A stretch of DNA of 64,000 nucleotides, taken from the NCBI RefSeq assembly GCF_030463535.1, contig NC_132883.1:34610741-34674740 (forward strand), written 5' to 3'. The notes beneath the pieces were generated by a model. It was not told where the DNA came from, did no database searches, and saw nothing but the letters and a program-made list of their open reading frames with translations. Positions within the stretch are counted from its first letter, which is position 1, and each line of letters opens with the position of its first letter. The translations under genes were made by a program, and so were the position numbers. Below are positions 30,401-41,935 of this stretch, piece by piece. The DNA comes from Salminus brasiliensis. Its lineage: Eukaryota; Chordata; Actinopteri; Characiformes; Bryconidae.

Positions 30401-33400
30401 CAGAAGCTAAAAATAACACCATGGTGAAGATTCGCTTGTTTGTATGCTCTTGGGTCACTGCCTAGTATTGCCCCCTCATCTACAACAAACAAATATAGAA
30501 GACTATTTTACCTACAGGCTGCTGCATTTAGCAATACAAAATCGAACTAGATGGTGTATGCAGCCTGCAAAATGTGAACATGTCCAACATAAAGCCAATG
30601 TAAACTGAGACAAAGCAGACGTTTGAAAACAAACATGGAGTCGCTTGAAGATATACGCTTGTCTACAGCCAACCATGGAGAAGTACTTGCCCTCTTGCTG
30701 CACCACATTGGCACCTGCACTGGACAAAGGAGGAGAAGTGGATGGAGGGGGATACGAAACATGGTGCAATATTACTAGTCATTAGCAATCTTCTCCCCCT
30801 AGTTGGCAGCTACATTGTGAAACATTAGAAGCTGTTTAGAGGTGGGTAAAAGCCATGCTCTTAAAGATTACATAAAATTAAGACTTCAGTATATTAAATG
30901 CCATGTCTCTGCATGTAATGCTTAAACTGACCAAGGACATGAACTAACATGATTTAAAAAAAATAATAAAAATTAATTATTTTTTTTTTAAAGTTCCATC
31001 CACGATTGTGATGTGTGAAATAATTTAACTACATCCACCCCCACTAAATCTGAATTCAGCTCAAAGACTCTCGTTTTGTCTGGCCTTGAACTGTTGACCA
31101 TCTATCCCCCTCATCTCAAACAAGGTATAGGATACATGAGGCGAAAGTGAGGGGGGACAGCAAGAGCAATGAAGACACAACACAGACACATCCAGAGACG
31201 TCTCAAAGAACATCCAATTCCAAACAAAACGTTAACACTTAACAGGGGACTTACTGAAAATGCCTTGGCTCTGTTTCCGATTACTTTTGGGAACAGACTA
31301 TTCACCATTTTGATATTTTAAATGAAATTAACAGAATCTTACCACATTTGCTTAAAGTTAGGAATGTCCATCCTTCTTCTATTAAGTCACTACTTTGGTA
31401 ATAAAAGCTTTTATAAACAAGTTGTTGTCTGTTGAGGTGGGCTAGCCCATCCAAAAGGATTAATTGGAACATTCCTATTAGACAGGCTTTATTCTGGAGC
31501 TTAAATTATGTGGCGAACTAAAAAATTATAACCTGTTTTTTTCCTTTTGAAAAGAACATTATTTTTCATAGGCCAATAATCTGTCACATTAAAACTGGGC
31601 GCATTCCATAAAAACTAAAAACTGTACGTAGAGCGGCACACAGACTTGCCTCGGTTACATGTTTATGGAGAGATTCCGCTTGCTTCAGCTGGACGCGATT
31701 GCTCAATTATGACAGAAACATTTGCTGTTGCAACTTGAACCAAAAAAAGACTTAAATTAGGCTGTTATGGGTCGGAGTTCCACGAACCATAGTGAATTGC
31801 TTAGTTTACTAAAAGGCATTGGCATATCTGATATGTGCACGCACACACACACACACACACACAAGGTTAGGAAGAAGAGAGAACATGGAAGAAGTGTCTT
31901 GAAAAATGGCTGACAGGAAACACATGCACGAGAAAAATGAACTTCCTGCTGCAGGATTTTTGCTGGGCGTTGTAACAGTTTGCTACTGAGGTCACTTTCG
32001 TTCCTCACAACCTGCCAAAAACAGTTTCTGCGCATTGAAGAGCTGTATGACAAATTTCACTTCAGCCAGCGCCTTTGGGGCATCACTGTGGTCCACCATC
32101 GATGCTCTCTGGTCCAAGTACAAGAAAGATAACTCTTGAATGGTGTGCTTGTGTTTCATTGTATTCCTAAAAACTAAAAGCCTGACTCCTAATTTAGACC
32201 TAATTTTAAAATGATTCTCAAAAGGTTTAAGATCAATGCAATTACAGCTGCTTACAGTCAACACAAGTCAGTAAGACCTAAATGAATCTGCACGCCACCA
32301 TCAACCTACCATGATGTCACCAGCTCTCTCACACAAACACGCTCTGACGTCATCTGTTGACCTACAACAATAACAGCCATTAAATTCGCCCAAAATTGTA
32401 TGTGTTGGTGGGCAGGCTGGATTGCCTTCAACACGTGCACTTGTGATGACCAATTAAACATTCATTCATTCTTAGTTGGTACCTGTTACATCAAATTGGA
32501 AAGTAACATATGATACAGATAAATACATGCTGCTTCACTGCCATAATGTGAATTACCACAAATAGGAGATCAATGTTGAAATCCCCAAGCTTTACACAGA
32601 GTGGGAGTGGCACAAGAGTTCATTCAGAATTTGGCTCAGAACAGAGATCTATGGAAACAGGACACAGGATAATACGCACAAAAGCCATTGTTAAAAATCA
32701 TAAATAAAGGCACTCTCAAATCAGCAGTATCACTGACCAAGCCCATAATCCTAAAAGCTGAGGTCCAAAGACAGTAAGGATTTAATCCTATCTGGGTTGG
32801 CTGACTGAAAAATTTGAGTGGGATAAAGTGAGTGACTGAGCGAGCGAGCGTGCGAGAGAAAAAAAAATAAAAACATTAAAACAAATATCCATCAAGTATC
32901 ACAGAGCAGATAATTCTAAGCTTGTCATATGTTCCTCACTTAAAGCCGATTTACTTTACAGTATACGACATTAGAGAGCACAACAGACGGCAAAAAAAAG
33001 AGGATAAAGCCCATTTGTGAAGGACTACAAACAGCTTAATTTTTGTGGATTAATAAATTTGGACAAAGATTGTCTTAAAGCAGCTATACACACACACACA
33101 ACAGTAAGTCAATGTGCTGGACCTTTAATAAGCACTTCAATAGAAGTGTTATTTCAGGGCACGGCCATTAAAAGTGCTGCATGCCCTGTTTGAACTCATT
33201 CTTGACATGAGTGTGTGAGAGCGCAACTCTTGGGCAAACAATGTCCTGTCTAAACGTGTATGAACCTCAAGTCATGTGTGACTTTACCTACTTGTTATGG
33301 ACTAGGGAAAGGTAAAAAACTGGGAAATGTGTCAGTTGGCACTTCCAGGAACAATATGGGCCGAGATCATTGTCAGAAGCTCAATTTTACTTAAACATAT

Positions 33401-33427
33401 CAGGGCAGCTAGCTTATATTAATGTAC

Positions 33428-33488
33428 GTGTGTGTGTGTATGTATTTATATATTTGATATAATAATATAATACACACACATACACAGT
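33428..33488. repeat. Imperfect GT/AT...AT/AC inverted repeat
   Basis: A GTGTGTGTATGTAT arm is followed by AT-rich DNA and an ATACACACACATACAC arm; together they can pair imperfectly. Simple-sequence origin is likely. Confidence 0.6.
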
Positions 33489-34059
33489 AAAGAGTAGAAG
33501 TCACACAAACACCTTATATCTTCAAACTGGCCACTGGACAGAAGGAAAACCTTAAATTAACTCTAAACTGGATTTCAATATACAAAGATTTGAGTCATTA
33601 TGGACCATTTCTATTGGTCCATTTACCAAGAAATTGTAAAACACTGTTAAAAAAACAAAACAAAACAAAACAAAAAAAACACCACCCACCAGATTTACAT
33701 AATGTCAGAAAGTGAAAGTGTTTCTGGGTGTCAGTGATGTGCCTGTGTGCTTATGTGTGTCATTTTTTTTATTCTGACAAAATAATCGCAGAATTGACCA
33801 GTTAGTTACTAATAAAAAACTTAATCTAAGGAATACGCCGAGTACATTAGTGAATCTGGAAGAAACGCCGGAATTACCACTCTGTAAAACTATTATTCCG
33901 CCCCAAGCCCCCTCCATGTTGTCCTAAATCTTCTGCCATTAACACGCCTTTCTCGCGCTCAGCTGAGCAAAACAGTTGGAGAAGCACACATTACGTTTCT
34001 TCGTCATACTAAAGTCTAATTCTGGCTAATACACGCACAAATCGTTTATTGTCAAGTAC

Positions 34060-34770
34060 GCTTGTCCTAAACCGTAGCCCTGCTCAGTCCGAGGAAAGCG
34101 GTGGAAAAAAATCGCTGCGAACGCCATCTTGTTGGTCGCAGCTGTTCGGGTCGAGAATACAGGGAGCCATTCATTCCGGAGAGAGGAGGGGGAGACTGGA
34201 GCGATCAATCCCGCATTGTGAACGAGCGCATTATCTTACCACTATGGGAAGATGGCTTGGTGGTTATGGGTGAAATAATAGCCAGGAAAACGTTTCGAAA
34301 ACGTAGCTGATACGAGTCGGTGGACCGAGGGGCTGACGCAGGCGGGTCCGTTACACACCCGTGCGAGTTTGGTAGCTGCGGCGTTACTAGCTCTCAACAG
34401 CCTGGGCTACGGAGGAGCCGTCGTGGTGCGCGTTAACGCAACAGGCCTAGCCCACCGATCCGCAATAATCTTAGCTGCCCCCCCCCCCTTTTTTTTTTAC
34501 TTCCAGTAAAAATTCCCCATCCTTCGTTTATGTATTTCTCCATTTCGGTTCACAACAATGGGATTAGCCGCTTCCTCATTTTAAAGGGTGCTGTCCGTTT
34601 TCGTCTGCAGTGTGTTCTCGAGGCGGTGGCGGCGGAGATCTTACAGTTACGAAGCACACGAAAGCCCAGATTTGCACCCAGGTTAAACAGATTGGGGGAA
34701 ATCCAATTACATCGTTAAAAGCAGAGGCTCGATTTAAGAGCTGATCGGAGGGAAGCAACACCCCGGCGGA
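34060..34770. promoter_or_regulatory. CpG-rich block with YY1-like motif, possible alternative promoter
   Basis: CpGs are much denser than in the surrounding intron. At 34122-34130 CGCCATCTT is the reverse complement of AAGATGGCG, the core of YY1 sites found near many vertebrate starts; a second GAAGATGGC is at about 34249. A donor-like CATAGTG|GTAAGA on the minus strand ends at about 34240. It lies 2 kb downstream of the distal gnb1 exon and could be an internal alternative promoter; no product is assigned. Confidence 0.35.
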
Positions 34771-36136
34771 ATCGCTATTAGCTCTTCGGCGGAACTGAAA
34801 GAGACGAGACGAATCCTTAAAACGACGATTAATGATGCGAGCTGTGTATAATCGATATCCGATCTGGGTGAACATCATACGATTTTAATACTATTGCCAC
34901 CCCACTCAATCGAACTGGCCAACACTGGGGGAAATGTAGTCCAGACAACACGGGCAATTAGCAAGATGGTGGCTAATCCGAGCAGTACGTGCATAGGACA
35001 CTTGGAGTCCATCCCCAAAACGAGCATTTTCGGTCCTGTTCACCTTAACATGAAAACGGTGCTAAAATTACATGACTTTATAATGCCATCAAACGTCTGT
35101 GAAAGAAAAAAGTGGCATTTTGCTCATCGAGACAATGTGGGGGAAAAAACACCCTTAAAAACTGATATTTACCCAAATCTTCCAGCAACTAACGTTTTGA
35201 CTCCATTATTACATGCTAGCTAACATCATTCCCAAAAACACGCCCTGTTCTCAACCCTGAGACTGGTCACTGAACAACCTCAAAACCCCTGATGGTGTGG
35301 GCTGTGGACTAGAGTAACCAACTCAGGACCAACACAAAAGTGGGGGTGGTGGGAATGGGCTTCATCCTCCTCTACAGAAGAAGCCATTTTCATTCTCCTT
35401 TTAATGGTTTTCACATCTACAGCTGTGCACCCAGGCCCGGGTGTGAAATCCGCAGCTATCACGTTTAATGCCTACCCCTGTCGCTGTTTAAACGCTAGGC
35501 GATGTCTCAGGATGTAGTCAGATATGGCTGATTTACTAGCTGCGAACGGCTAACATGACTCGTTTTCAGTCCACACCAGAAGACGATGTCTAATGGAGGA
35601 TGTGTGTCTGGGTTTCTTGGGGGGGAAAAAAGAGAGAAAAAAAATATATTCACGCAGTGCTGGTAATGAGGTTACCACTGCTGACAGGAACTGAACTAAT
35701 TCCGAGGGAAAAAAATAATCTCGCACATTGGCGGGATTATGCAACCCCGAATCTGAATGAAGATAGCCGTTAGCTTTGCAAGCTAACAGAAGGGTGCCGT
35801 AAACCTGACAAGACCGAGTGGTAAATAATTCCGGCCCGTGACCGTGATTGTACAAGGCTCGACCACATCCCGCATTAAAACGGCATAGTCGCACGTTAAA
35901 CACGCTAATTAATACGTTTTAAACAAAACAATAAAATATTTATTTAGATGTTGCCAATTACCCATCTGTTTACTTTAGCTAGCTTACCAGCAGCTACCCC
36001 CACCCCCGCCACAGCACAAGCTCATCTAACCCAGGGAAGTCAATCAACCCAATTAGCTTTCTGCAGCTAGCTACATTTCAGCGACGGATAACGTCAAGTT
36101 CGTCCGAGCAAAAACAGCCCAAAAAAGAGGTCTTAC

Positions 36137-36530
36137 CCGTTTTCAGTCGTGGGCGTCCGTTGTTTATATCGCATTGACTGGAAACAGCGAAGCCAGACTC
36201 CCCCGTCTCTCCAACCAGCGCGCAGACGAGCTAACAGGCTACCCGAGGAGTGGCACTCCCCGAACCCAGCTTTTCGATACACACACCGGTACACGAACGC
36301 GAAGACGAGGCGGCCAGGAAAAAACACAAATTTCGCAATAAAATGCGCTTAAACCGAACTTCTTCCGCTGCTGCTTCAAACGTACTCCAACCCTCTGTCC
36401 AAGCGCAGCCTTCCTTTTCTCTCCCGCAGTCGTTCACTCCTGCTCGCTCTTTCTTTCTTTCTTTCTTCTCGCCCACAGCAGCTCAGGCGCTTCCTCCGGC
36501 CATCAAACAGCAGAGATGGGCGCGGTAACC
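36137..36530 (-). other. gnb1: Distal non-coding first exon of gnb1 and its promoter side
   Basis: On the minus strand this GC-rich, purine-rich stretch ends in a consensus donor, AAAACGG|GTAAGA (36137/36136). It is the expected place and type for the vertebrate gnb1 leader exon, far upstream of the coding exons. The right edge is a guess. Just beyond it (36563-36580) there is a CpG-rich sequence with TGACGCAG, a CRE/ATF-like half site. The exon contains upstream ATGs, one at 36174 and one near 36500. The assignment to gnb1 rests on strand, position and splice signals. Confidence 0.6.
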
Positions 36531-37809
36531 CTGCTCTGGGCTCCGGGAAACCCCACGCTTCGCCTGCGTCACTACGTAAGCGCAAGGCTGTGCTCGTCGA
36601 CTAGAACGTAGGCCTAGTCCTAAAACTAAACAACAGGCCTCAGCTTTTCTATCTTTATGTTTTTAATCTTCGTTGAACTCTGAGTTCTCAGACTCTGCCC
36701 TCACGTTAGCAGAACTTTCTGCTTTTACCTTCCTTTATGCTAAACCGCCTCTAAAGGCAAGACTTTAACAAGGTTTTACAGAAGGTGTGTTGAAGATTAT
36801 TTTAGACAGTAGTTATATTATATAAAAAAAAAACAGAAAGTGCCTGGTTTAGTATTTCCAGTAGAGCCATTTTAACTCCTTAACTATGACTGCTAAAGCC
36901 TGCTTTTGGAATATGAACATGCCATCCAAAGCTTCCCTCATGTATCAATCTGCAGTCTTGCAGGCTGAGTTGAAGGAGCCCTAATTTCTATGAACATTAG
37001 CCCATGAGGTAGAACACCTATGTTAGCTAGCTTACTTTTATGTTGGGGATGCGTTAATGGTAGAGAAATATAATGGTCAAGGTTCAGGTTGTAGATCCCA
37101 AACATCATGCGCCTGTGCAACTTGTTCCCTCAAGGTTAGCGTTAGCTTCATGGTTAGTTTATTTACTACCACAGCCATGTTCAGCTGGACTCTTCCTCCA
37201 CAGTAAAAGGGTAAAGGCACAATTATGGTAACATACACACACAAAAGACTGATTTTAGGTTATCCGACTTTGTGTACTTGTGTATAAGTACTCTGACACA
37301 ATTCATTTGCACCAACAGATCGTTTTAACACTCAGCCAGCCAACCAGCCAGCCAGCTAGCTAACTTCGGTAGCCTGAGCTGGGGCTTCTTCAGACCAAAG
37401 CTCAGGTTTTGTTCTGTGGAGTGGCTGGCATGCAGACCTCAGGGCTATATCTAAATCTACTGACGGATACCTTACATTTTCTTGACGTAGTTAGAAGTAA
37501 GTGCACACTGTATTGTTGTACCTAAGTCCAGTCTTGATTTCAAGACTGCAAATGTCTCTCTCTTGTGTCAGCCTTAACAGTATGTCTCCACATGAGGAGG
37601 AACTCCATTTACTCCATTTGCGTAATGCATAAATGTAGTCTCTTTTTTTGCCACTCACAACAGCACTAATATACCAAACACCAAATAGCCACTTTAAAAT
37701 CTATGCTATGCTAACAACAAAATGGCACTTCAGAGTTGAACCAAGACAGCTAATTCATAAGCTAAATTATTATTTTTTTAATTAGTATGCTATTTAGCAG
37801 GTACTTACA

Positions 37810-38185
37810 CACTATATGGAAACAATTATTGGGACATCTGCTTATTCATTGTTTCTTCTGAAATCTAGGGTATCAAAAAAAGTCTAGACTACCCTGCTTT
37901 TGTTGGAGTTACTGTTGCTACGGTCCAGCAATGGCTTGCTACCAGATTTTGTAGCATTACGGTGGATTTGATTGCATTCAGCGGCAAGAGCATTAGTGAG
38001 GTCAGGATGTTGGATTATCACCACCCCGTCTCATTCCCAACTCCCAACAGGTTTTGGATGGAGCGCTGTCATTCCAGAGAACACAGTTCCACAGCTCAAT
38101 GCTGGGGGGCTTTATACCCCACTATCCCACACCTGGCATTAAGCTTGGTGCCAGTAGGCTCATGTTTATCTGATCCAGAGAGTGG
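37810..38185 (+). mobile_element. MITE-like DNA element, copy 1
   Basis: Begins CACTATATGGA and continues 'attgggacatctgcttattc', 'gcttttgttggagttactgt', 'agagcattagtgaggtcagg', 'ttccagagaacacagttcca' and 'agctcaatgctggggggctt'. The same order occurs at 63526-64000 (plus) and reversed at 48395-48724 and 56925-57235. Non-autonomous; no transposase is encoded. The right end is lost. Confidence 0.8.
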
Positions 38186-38824
38186 ATCAGACTCTGGGGT
38201 GTGGAGTTCTTTTTTGTCTTACACTGATCTCAGTCTTCAGTGTTGCTTGCTCCTGCTTTTGGTTTTTACTCTGACTCTTGCATGCTGTTGTGTAGCTTTC
38301 TAAGGAAGCCTGTTGTTAAAAGCAAACATATTTACAACAGACAATGCACATGTACTACCACATGTAGTAGAATCTATTGCTTTTAGATGGAAGCCAGTTG
38401 TCTAATTTTTCTTGGATGAAGGAGGGCCTAGATGTCAATAAATGGTCAATGGTCAAGTTCTGACCACATAGCCGATCTGATCATGGCTGGATGTATTTGG
38501 GTGGTAGGCCACTGTCAAGTTATCAGTGACACTGACATTACAGTTCCAGATACAATTGGTCCAGCGTCACAGCAGTATTATATCTGTATTTTTAGTGGTC
38601 CAATTACAAAAAAACAAACAAAAAAAAACTCAACTGGCATACGAGGCTCAGGTGAACACTGACACAAAGGTTTATGCTCCAGAACTCTCGAAGTTTCTTG
38701 AAGTGCTTCAGCAAATAATGATGGCAAAAGATCCCTCATCACTCAGCACGTTAGTTGCATCATAAGCACAGTGTTCTAAGTGTCTAATTGCGCCGTAAGG
38801 TGCTTACTTCACCTACTCATTTAG

Positions 38825-39230
38825 TTCCAGTCAATGCTCATTGAGACCCACCCCCACCGGGGGAGATCCACAGGGCTGCATGCAAGGCCCGCTGTACCTC
38901 TATGAGAAAAACAAAACGAACAAGTGAAAGGCAGGCAGTCAGGGGACCTCTGGCAGATCCGAGGGAGGCAGGGGAGGGAGTCAGTCTCCAACCCATAGCT
39001 AATTATCAGCAGCAGCATGAGTGAGATATTACTCCATGGAGACATAGAAGCGAGCTGGGTAGCGCCGTTACTTAGAGACGTGGAACACAATATACCCTGA
39101 TTCATTACCCAAAGGGTCTAGAGGGCCGCTAGCATCCCGCATGCAAACACTCTGCCAAGGAGATGGGAGCATCAACAGAGGCCTCCTCCAGGAGTTCTTC
39201 TCCAGGTAGGGTGGGGCAGGCACCTCAAAT
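38825..39230. other. Unique, moderately GC-rich block, possible conserved non-coding element
   Basis: Stands out from its AT-rich, repeat-filled surroundings and resembles none of the local repeats. It has two sites close to the RFX X-box: CTCCATGGAGAC (39032-39043) and GTTACTTAGAGAC (39067-39079). Open frames cross it on both strands without stop for up to 90 codons, but none shows a recognised domain. Conservation cannot be judged without alignment. Confidence 0.3.
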
Positions 39231-39654
39231 GCAAGGGCCCTCGGGTATGATACAACGAGACAGAGAGAAAGGAACGACGGAGAACACCACAATCTTCCAT
39301 CAAAAACAAATATGTGGACTATATTTAGATTTTTTTGGGTACATTTCAGGCAATAAAGTGAGCTCCAGTGTAGTTGCAGTTTTAGTTATGAACAGTATAC
39401 TTAAGGGGGGGGGGGTAGCTTTAGTAATTGTATGAGCCACATGACAAGAACATTTAGAATAATGTTAAAACTTCTCATTTACATGCGATAAGCCAAACAT
39501 GTGTACCACCATCATTTTGGGTTAGGGTTATATATATAGGGTTATATAGGGTTATAGAGTTCATATACAGGTCAGGTATGTGTTGTTTTTCTAGAATATC
39601 GAATTATAGCAAATATCTATTAAAATCACATTTCTTGTGAGAATCAAATCTATT

Positions 39655-40265
39655 TGACTTAAAGGGGAATTCCACAGATTCCTCACAAATTCTGCATACT
39701 GGCTGCATTTCAAAAGTCATTCTATGTAAAAAAAAAAAAAAAAAAAAGCTCTGTTCTAGAGAAACTAAGCCAGAGTGCATAACAGTAACAATGATGGTTC
39801 AGACATCAGAAGAGTTTGATAACTCATAAAGCTACCTCACTTCACACAAATGGTTACAGATACCGTGTTTGATGTCTGAGACATTGTTTCATGCTAGCTG
39901 TGGATGGATACAGGATGTTGTGAAGCAAAATAGGATTCATTGGTGTTTCTGGATAGAAAATTAAATGACTTATTGCTTTGTAGACGTCATAATCCCTGAT
40001 TCCTGCCACCACCGCCGTAAAGAAATCTGGTTCAGTTCTTTTCTCTACAATTAAACATTTCACATAAAACCACTCATACCATGTTTACATAGAAATGGTT
40101 GAAATATGCAGAATTTTGGAATAACAAATCTGTGTAATTCCACAGGGAAACGCTTTCCAATCTAGACATCACTGTGGAAATCAAGACTTTAACCAATGTA
40201 GGCTACTTGTGTGTACATAAATGTCAGCACTGTAAACTAGTAAATTGGACTCAGCTGTAAGAACC
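39655..40265. repeat. Fold-back (inverted-terminus) repeat unit A
   Basis: Right arm 39945-40195 contains 'ccactcataccatgtttaca', 'gcagaattttggaataacaa', 'atctgtgtaattccacaggg' and 'cactgtggaaatcaagac'. A shortened inverse arm lies at 39655-39730. This layout suggests a non-autonomous DNA element with long inverted ends. Confidence 0.65.
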
Positions 40266-40884
40266 AACCATCTGATTGGATCAGGAACATGCTGAGATTT
40301 AGTTGCCTAGGATACTTTTTCTAAAAGCATTGTGTATGTTGGGCTGCCTCATAAAGCATCCCCTGGGATCCTGTTAGCAAGGCACTCTGAATACTGCCAC
40401 ACATGTAGGCAGCAACACATTTATGGTTCAGTGAAGAAAGCCAGCAGTTATAAATACTTGTTATGTACAGCCAGTTTGGTTTGGCTGCCCACCACTATTG
40501 TACAAAGTAAAATTAGATTCAAATGCATGAGTAGCATTGTTCTGATTATATTATGCTGAATGGTCCTCACAAGAAGGAATTCTTGTACACTTTGACTTAG
40601 AATTTATACTGTGTTGCTATCTTCTACTCCTCCACCAAGAAGTGTGTCCACCAAGTGGGCTTAAGAAGTACTACCGTGTGGCGTCCTGGAAGGTGGAGCA
40701 ACCATAAAGCAAGAGGCCCTGTAACAGGCCTGAATTCAACTGAACCATCATACAGTGACATGAAATCGGATGCTTTAGTGTCATGTGAGTCCACTCAGTG
40801 GTTTGGAGATTCATAATGAAATTTAAATAAATTCATTTAGCTCCATAACATTATCTGCTAGCAGATACTAATAGCCTACATTGG

Positions 40885-41595
40885 ATAAAGTCTTGATTTC
40901 CACAGTGTTGTCTGGGTCGGAAAGTGTTCCCCTGTGGACCTAATTACACACTTTTGTTTCTCCAAAAATCTGCATATTTCGAATCATTTCTATGTAAACA
41001 CGGTATGAGTGATTTGAGTTGAAATGTTTATTTGTAGAGAAAAGTTCGAACGGTGGTATAGGTGATTATGAGGTACATAAGTAGTTATGATAGCTAAGTA
41101 TTATTAGCAAGTACAATGTACTCTACATTCAGCCTACTCGATGACTACTCTAGCAGTATCTAATAAGCAAAGGTGGGAAGTAACTAGTCAGACACACTTA
41201 CATATAAATGTGTGTGCTTTCCTGAGTGCAATTCATAATACTATTGTCATTTTGTTGTGACGCAAAATAGTTATCATTAACTTTACATACAAAACTCACT
41301 GATGTTTCTGGATAGAAAATAAAATGACCGGTTCCTGTCACCACCACCGTAAAGAAATGTGGGTCAGTACCTTTCTCTATAATTAAACATTTCAGATAAA
41401 ACCACTCATACCGTGTTCACACAGAAACTATTAAATTATGCAGAATTTTGGAATAACAAATCTGTGTAATTCCCCTCTAAGTCCACAGGGAAATGCTTTC
41501 CAATTTGGACTACACTGTGGAATCAAGACCTAGTGTCCACCTAACAATTAAACTTCAGCACTGTAAATGTTGTTAAATGGGACTCAGTTGTTAAG
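40885..41595. repeat. Fold-back repeat unit B
   Basis: Left arm starts TCTTGATTTCCACAGTG (about 40892) and runs to 'aaacacggtatgagtg' (about 41012). The inverse arm runs from 'cactcataccgtgttcac' (about 41403) to 'acactgtggaatcaaga' (about 41527). The arms are about 120-170 bases, imperfectly complementary, with a loop of about 390 bases. Sequence after the right arm ('cagcactgtaaatgttg') is again similar to the sequence after unit A. Confidence 0.7.
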
Positions 41596-41639
41596 TTGTT
41601 AATGGAATACAGTGACTTTGACTAGGTCCAGACTGTGAT

Positions 41640-41935
41640 GGCAGGATGAAGGGTGCTCCAGGTATGCAGTGGTTAGTACCTGCTAAAAGTGCTCCAAGGA
41701 AGGACAACTGGTAAACTAGCATCAGGGTCATGGGCACCCAAGGCTCATTGATTCAGGTGGGGAGTAGCCGACCTGACTAGACTAGCCCGTCTGGTCCAAT
41801 CCCACAGAAGTGCTACAGCTGCACAAATTGCTGACAAAGCTTATGCTGGCTGTCTTGTGGAGTCCATGCCTTGATGGGTCAGAGCTGTTTTGGTGGCACG
41901 AGGGAGACCTACACAGTATTAAGCAGTGTTTCTAA
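41640..41935 (+). mobile_element. Internally deleted Tc1/mariner derivative
   Basis: The first part resembles the start of a transposase gene ('aaggaaggacaactggtaaa', 'gggtcatgggcacccaaggc', 'cacaaattgctgacaaagct'); it passes directly into the end of the same gene ('ggagtccatgccttgatggg', 'cagagctgttttggtggcac', 'cacagtattaagcagtg'). The middle, including the catalytic part, is missing. Confidence 0.6.

Larger units (their letters stand above)
18130..36136 (-). other. gnb1: gnb1 first intron (relative to the distal first exon)
   Basis: An 18-kb interval between the distal leader exon and the start-codon exon. It contains the proximal promoter candidate (19863-20000), two long CA repeats, a Tc1/mariner relic (25480-25995), a dispersed fish repeat (26732-27060), a perfect 17-bp hairpin (27429-27467), an imperfect cruciform-like stretch (33428-33488) and a CpG-rich block (34060-34770). 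I see no coding exon; the open frames in it lack recognisable domains and splice signals. Confidence 0.7.

Noticed and set aside
39068..39292. Possible exon on the minus strand (74 codons)
   Set aside because: Open but without domain similarity or a convincing splice pair; kept only as a possible conserved non-coding block.
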